This document shows positions 21,997-24,907 of a stretch of 24,907 nucleotides of DNA, in pieces (the stretch's first letter is position 1; the number at the start of each line of letters is the position of its first letter). Source of the stretch: Peribolospora baueri. Taxonomy: Eukaryota > Basidiomycota > Peribolosporomycetes > Peribolosporales > Peribolosporaceae. The translations under genes were made by a program, and so were the position numbers. The notes below the pieces were generated by a model. The model saw only the letters and a program-made list of their open reading frames with translations, was not told where the DNA came from and searched no databases. The DNA is taken from the NCBI GenBank assembly GCA_029717555.1, contig JAMDHS010000149.1:1-24907 (forward strand), written 5' to 3'.

Positions 21997-22357
21997 ACCT
22001 CAACCGCCGCTCTTCCCGACCGACGACGGCACCGTCCGAAGGTGGCAAGAGACGGACTCGGCCGCCGCCAACCTCGAGCGCGATGGACTAGAGGGCCGCG
22101 ATCACCCAGACAACGGGAAACAATTTCCCGTGATGGATTCAGACGGCAGCCAGAAGAGGCGCGATGGAGTTGACCTCCGCGATTTGGCTGAGACCGAGTT
22201 GTTGTTCGAGCTCTATCGTCGCTCGTACCCGACGCCGCCGGGTTCTCCGCCGCTGACTCCGCCGCCGCCTCAGCCGCCGACTCCGCCGCAGACTCCGCCG
22301 CCCCAGCACCACAGGTTTGTGTGGCCTCTCGGTGAGGGTCGCCTGCGAGAAGCCTAA
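21969..22357 (+). CDS. Possible alternative last exon, or partial gene copy, with Pro-rich tail
   Basis: After the second acceptor (ending 21968) the frame stays open to TAA at 22355-22357, in the same phase as exon 2 of the secreted-protein gene. It starts ARSDVGLAAP like the first copy, diverges, rejoins at ETDSAAANLERD (first copy ETDSTAANLERD), and ends in a Pro-rich stretch (PTPPGSPPLTPPPPQPPTPP) and FVWPLGEGRLREA. It has no start codon or promoter of its own in the region shared with copy 1. If the donor at 21351 joined this acceptor, the product would be 161 residues with the same signal peptide. Alternatively it is a decaying partial duplicate. Open frame, matching phase and preserved acceptor favour use, but no transcript evidence is available here. 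Confidence 0.45.
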
Positions 22358-23284
22358 GTGTCGCCGAACAGCTCTTCCCAGCGCCGTCAGGCCTGCCGTC
22401 CACTGCCCCGGTGGGCGTGGTGAATGTAATTAGAAGATGGCGCTTTCCTTCCACTTAAATGTTACCTATTTTCCTTTTTTGAAACCGCGAGACCCTTTGT
22501 TTTTTTATTATTATTTGCTTATTAATAAGCATCGAATAAGGTCGGCGATACTTGGTATAGCATGCGATGTCAGGACTCGAGCGGACGAAGAGATGGTTTT
22601 CGGACCGAGCCGAACACAGTATGTACACACCGACCGGATCGATCGACGAGAGACCTGAGCGAATCGGCGTCGCGTTTCCCTGCCCGTCGTGTTTGCCCAT
22701 CGAAGTCGGCCCGACGGTGCGCTTTAGAAGGTCGGCGGACGAAACAGCGCAGCGCAGGGCGGCTCGACTTCGACCGTGCGTACCGCTGCCAAAACGGGCT
22801 GGGGCGGCGGCACACCGTAGCGTCCGTTTCGTTTCAAGGGGGGTGACGACAAGGACGTCGGGCCGTACCGTAGCTGCGACCGATGCGAAATACGGGCGGT
22901 GGCTCGGATGTCACGACGGAAGTACGAGCGTTCTTACCGGCCGTAGACGTCGCCGCCTGACAAGCGGTCTAATCGACGGGTTCCTTAACCTCAACCCCGG
23001 CCAAGGCGCTCTCCGGGGTGGTACTCTGGCACAAAGTGCATGCCATCGATCCATAGTGCTTGCCGAGGGGTCTATAGACTTCCCGTGCGTGGAAGGTCAG
23101 TCGAGGGGCGGGGAACGAGGCGACGGCGACGGCCTCGACGGTGCTTTGCTCCTTGGCGTGGCTCACACATCGGCATAAGAACAGCGTCGGCGTTGGCATC
23201 AGCATCGGTCGAGCGTCGTGGGATAGATAGATGCGTGCGCTGAGGATGGGCGAGGACACGTGGCTCGAACCCTCGCATGTACGA
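22358..23284. other. Gene-free region with AT-rich segment
   Basis: About 930 bp. The first part (about 22430-22560) is AT-rich, with T runs and a gcttattaataagc palindrome, and probably holds the 3' end and poly(A) region of the secreted-protein locus. The rest is CpG-rich. A 203-codon frame (22567-23178) is open on the plus strand, but other frames are open over parts of it too and it shows no recognisable domain, so I do not call it a gene. Confidence 0.45.
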
Positions 23285-23571
23285 TGTCCTTGCTCCGTCC
23301 ATCCTCCGGAAGCCAGGGCCGATAACATCAGCTCGTCTCTGCGCGCGCCGGGCCACTCGTCCCCACCGCGGCGTGTGCGCGCAGGTCTCTTATGGCCGGT
23401 CCAGTTCACTCTTACGTGCGGGGCACCTGCGCGCACGCGCGCAGCGGGCACACTGGACACGCCGCAGCCGTTGTCACGGCGTCACGTGTAGCCGTCGACC
23501 GAATTCTGTACGACAGCGCGGCCGAATGTGGGCGCGAGCTGCGTGCACGCGCACAGGGGGGCGGGCACACT
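23285..23571 (-). repeat. Right arm of the large imperfect inverted repeat
   Basis: Reverse complement relation to 19197-19706. It holds the ggaggatggacggagcaagg / gacgagct block (23285-23364), the ggaccggcc block (23391-23414), and two copies of the gcgcgcacgcgcgcag-plus-gggcacact module (about 23425-23454 and 23538-23571). Beyond the arm, TTATCT is shared at similar distance on both sides (19185-19190 and, inverted, 23578-23583), which may extend the repeat a little outward. Confidence 0.68.
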
Positions 23572-23628
23572 GGTATTAGATAATCCATAGCCGGGCGTCA
23601 CGTGCCTATCAAAATGTCACCAAACGGG

Positions 23629-23817
23629 TCATGTTACCTCGGTTCCGGTTCCGGTTCCCGTTGCAGGCTTGCGTGTGGTGACCATGACGAACCTCACGAT
23701 GAGGGTCGTCTCCCACCACCGGAGCACTTTCGCATAGCCGTCGTAGTCCTCCCACTGAGGCAGGCTGGAAATCCAGTCGAACGCCCACTCTGGCTCGATC
23801 CCATCTAACATCTTCAT
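23629..23817 (-). CDS. Short hypothetical Trp-rich frame
   Basis: Minus-strand frame of about 60 codons containing EPEWAFDWISSLPQWEDYD and KVLRWWETTLIVRFVM. The Trp-rich, mixed composition looks more like protein than the surrounding frames. A possible acceptor (gcttgtattcag) lies just upstream and a possible donor (gaggtaaca) near its end, so it could be an internal exon of an unrecognised or decayed gene. No family is recognised and no partner exon could be supported. Confidence 0.25.
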   Translation of the reverse strand: MKMLDGIEPEWAFDWISSLPQWEDYDGYAKVLRWWETTLIVRFVMVTTRKPATGTGTGTEVT

Positions 23818-24338
23818 TCATCAGACTGAATACAAGCCGGAAAGAGGGGAGAACTTGACCACTCTAGGGTCAGCCTCTCGCGGGTGGAGCCCCAAGAGGG
23901 GGCGAGGTGAGAGGAAACGATTCGATGAGCCGAGATAACATCTCCTTTTCTTTGCTCTGAGAGTTGAGATCTACCGGCGAATGACATTGAAGGACTTGAG
24001 GCCTTGAATGGTACAAGTGACCTCCACTTGATTAGGTTTCGAGGCAGGGCACGTTTTCGGCTTAAACTCCGGAAAGCAAGATCTGCTCCCGGCCTCGTCG
24101 GCAGAAAACCATCTCGAACAAAACGCGCCTCCCGCGGCCGCCGACGAATCTCACCGTCTTTTGGTCGAAAGCGCTGAATAGTAGGGCAGCAATAAGCGAT
24201 GTACCGGTACCACGTAACAACCGTGCCAATACACGGTTTAACTCGCTACGAGCAACAGCCGCACACGGTTTTTCAATGGCTTGACCAGCTCCAGGACGAC
24301 CGGAAAACCTTTTAACACCAGTTGTGCGTAGATTGTTA
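23818..24338. other. Gene-free spacer before the tandem repeats
   Basis: About 520 bp with no supported gene on either strand and no clear repeat to other parts of the window. Confidence 0.4.
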
Positions 24339-24607
24339 GCTGTTCGCTTATCCTTTGGTGGGGGACCGCTAACCTCCCTCGGGTAGAAACGTGCCAGGTA
24401 TCAAGCACCCAAGTCATTTTACTACCCACAGCTACACAGGCATGGACAAGGTCGGGTCGTATTTAAACGTGCATGCGAGTGGTTGCCTAATCCAGCCACC
24501 GGTCATCCTCTACCGCTTTCTTCCGGCGTCACAGACCAGGCGCTCCTTGCACGCAAATTGCTTTTATCTCGGATCTCGCCAGAATGCTTCCTCTGCTCAT
24601 TGGCGGG
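24339..24607 (+). repeat. Tandem repeat, unit 1 (about 300-bp period)
   Basis: 269 bp from gctgttcgcttatcc to ctcattggcggg, repeated at 24640-24907. The start-to-start distance is 301 bp. A 32-bp spacer (24608-24639) separates the copies, so it may be part of a longer unit whose first copy is partial at the 5' side. Confidence 0.88.
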
Positions 24608-24639
24608 TTGGGGCATTGACAGGTGAAATGCAGGTGCCT

Positions 24640-24907
24640 GCTGTTCGCTTATCCTTTGGTGGGGGACCGCTAACCTCCTTCGGGTAGAAACGTGCCAGGT
24701 ATCAAGCACCCAAGAAATTGACTACCCACAGCTACACAGGCATGGACAAGGTCGGGTCGTATTTAAACGTGCATGCGAGTGGTTGCCTAATCCAGCCACC
24801 GGTCATCCTCTACCGCTTTCTTCCGGCGTCACAGACCAGGCGCTCCTTGCACGCAAATTGCTTTTATCTCGGATCTCGCCAGAATGCTTCCTCTGCTCAT
24901 TGGCGGG
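24640..24907 (+). repeat. Tandem repeat, unit 2, reaching the window end
   Basis: 268 bp, nearly identical to 24339-24607. Differences are a single base near 24678 and a short changed stretch with a 1-nt indel near 24712-24720. The window ends at the same base of the unit (ggcggg) as copy 1, so the array may continue. Confidence 0.88.

Noticed and set aside
22567-23178. 203-codon plus-strand open frame in the repeat island
   Set aside because: No recognisable domain, Arg-rich composition expected from CpG-rich DNA, and other frames are open over parts of the same stretch.
23262-23290. Minus-strand gggttcgagcc resembling a tRNA B box
   Set aside because: No matching stem, A box or acceptor arm nearby.
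24339-24907. The two end repeats as a pair of long terminal repeats
   Set aside because: Only 32 bp lie between them, with no typical ends or internal region; a tandem satellite explains them better.

Overview
The window looks like a nuclear chromosome segment of a GC-rich basidiomycete fungus. The organism is inferred from gene structure and protein families: eukaryotic housekeeping genes carrying many short GT-AG introns (about 60-140 nt), compact intergenic spaces and fungal-type protein architectures. A basidiomycete, perhaps a yeast-like one, fits best; the species cannot be told from the sequence alone.

The first 17.9 kb is a dense block of seven conserved host genes, six of them complete. 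In order: the 3' end of a SYG1/XPR1-type EXS-domain phosphate exporter (+), a WDR89-like WD40 protein (-), the ribosome-biogenesis factor NOC4 (+, 7 exons), a two-HotDog acyl-CoA thioesterase (-, 6 exons), a PITH-domain protein (+, 6 exons including a 23-nt microexon), a ZIP9/ATX2-type zinc transporter (-, 5 exons), a G3BP-like NTF2/RRM/RGG RNA-binding protein (-, 2 coding exons) and the COPII coat subunit SEC23 (-, 8 exons). Exon junctions were worked out by hand, and coding phase is consistent across every joined model. Convergent and divergent pairs lie close together; NOC4 and WDR89 share a promoter of about 134 bp.

From about 17.9 kb the character changes: housekeeping genes stop and repeats begin. 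There is a short broken reverse-transcriptase-like remnant (about 18.5-18.8 kb), then an island (about 19.2-23.6 kb) bracketed by imperfect inverted repeats rich in alternating CG. Inside it lie a 190-bp inverted repeat (apparently perfect) with a 381-bp loop, a TATA box, and one gene for a small secreted protein of unknown function. That gene is followed by a partial tandem copy of itself. The copied 81-bp block spans an apparent 3' splice site, so the locus may use two alternative last exons, one of them ending in a proline-rich tail.

The window closes with two copies of a roughly 300-bp tandem repeat, consistent with a move from chromosome core into a repeat-rich, possibly subtelomeric, region. 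The secreted-protein island is the most unusual part; the rest is well-explained housekeeping content.
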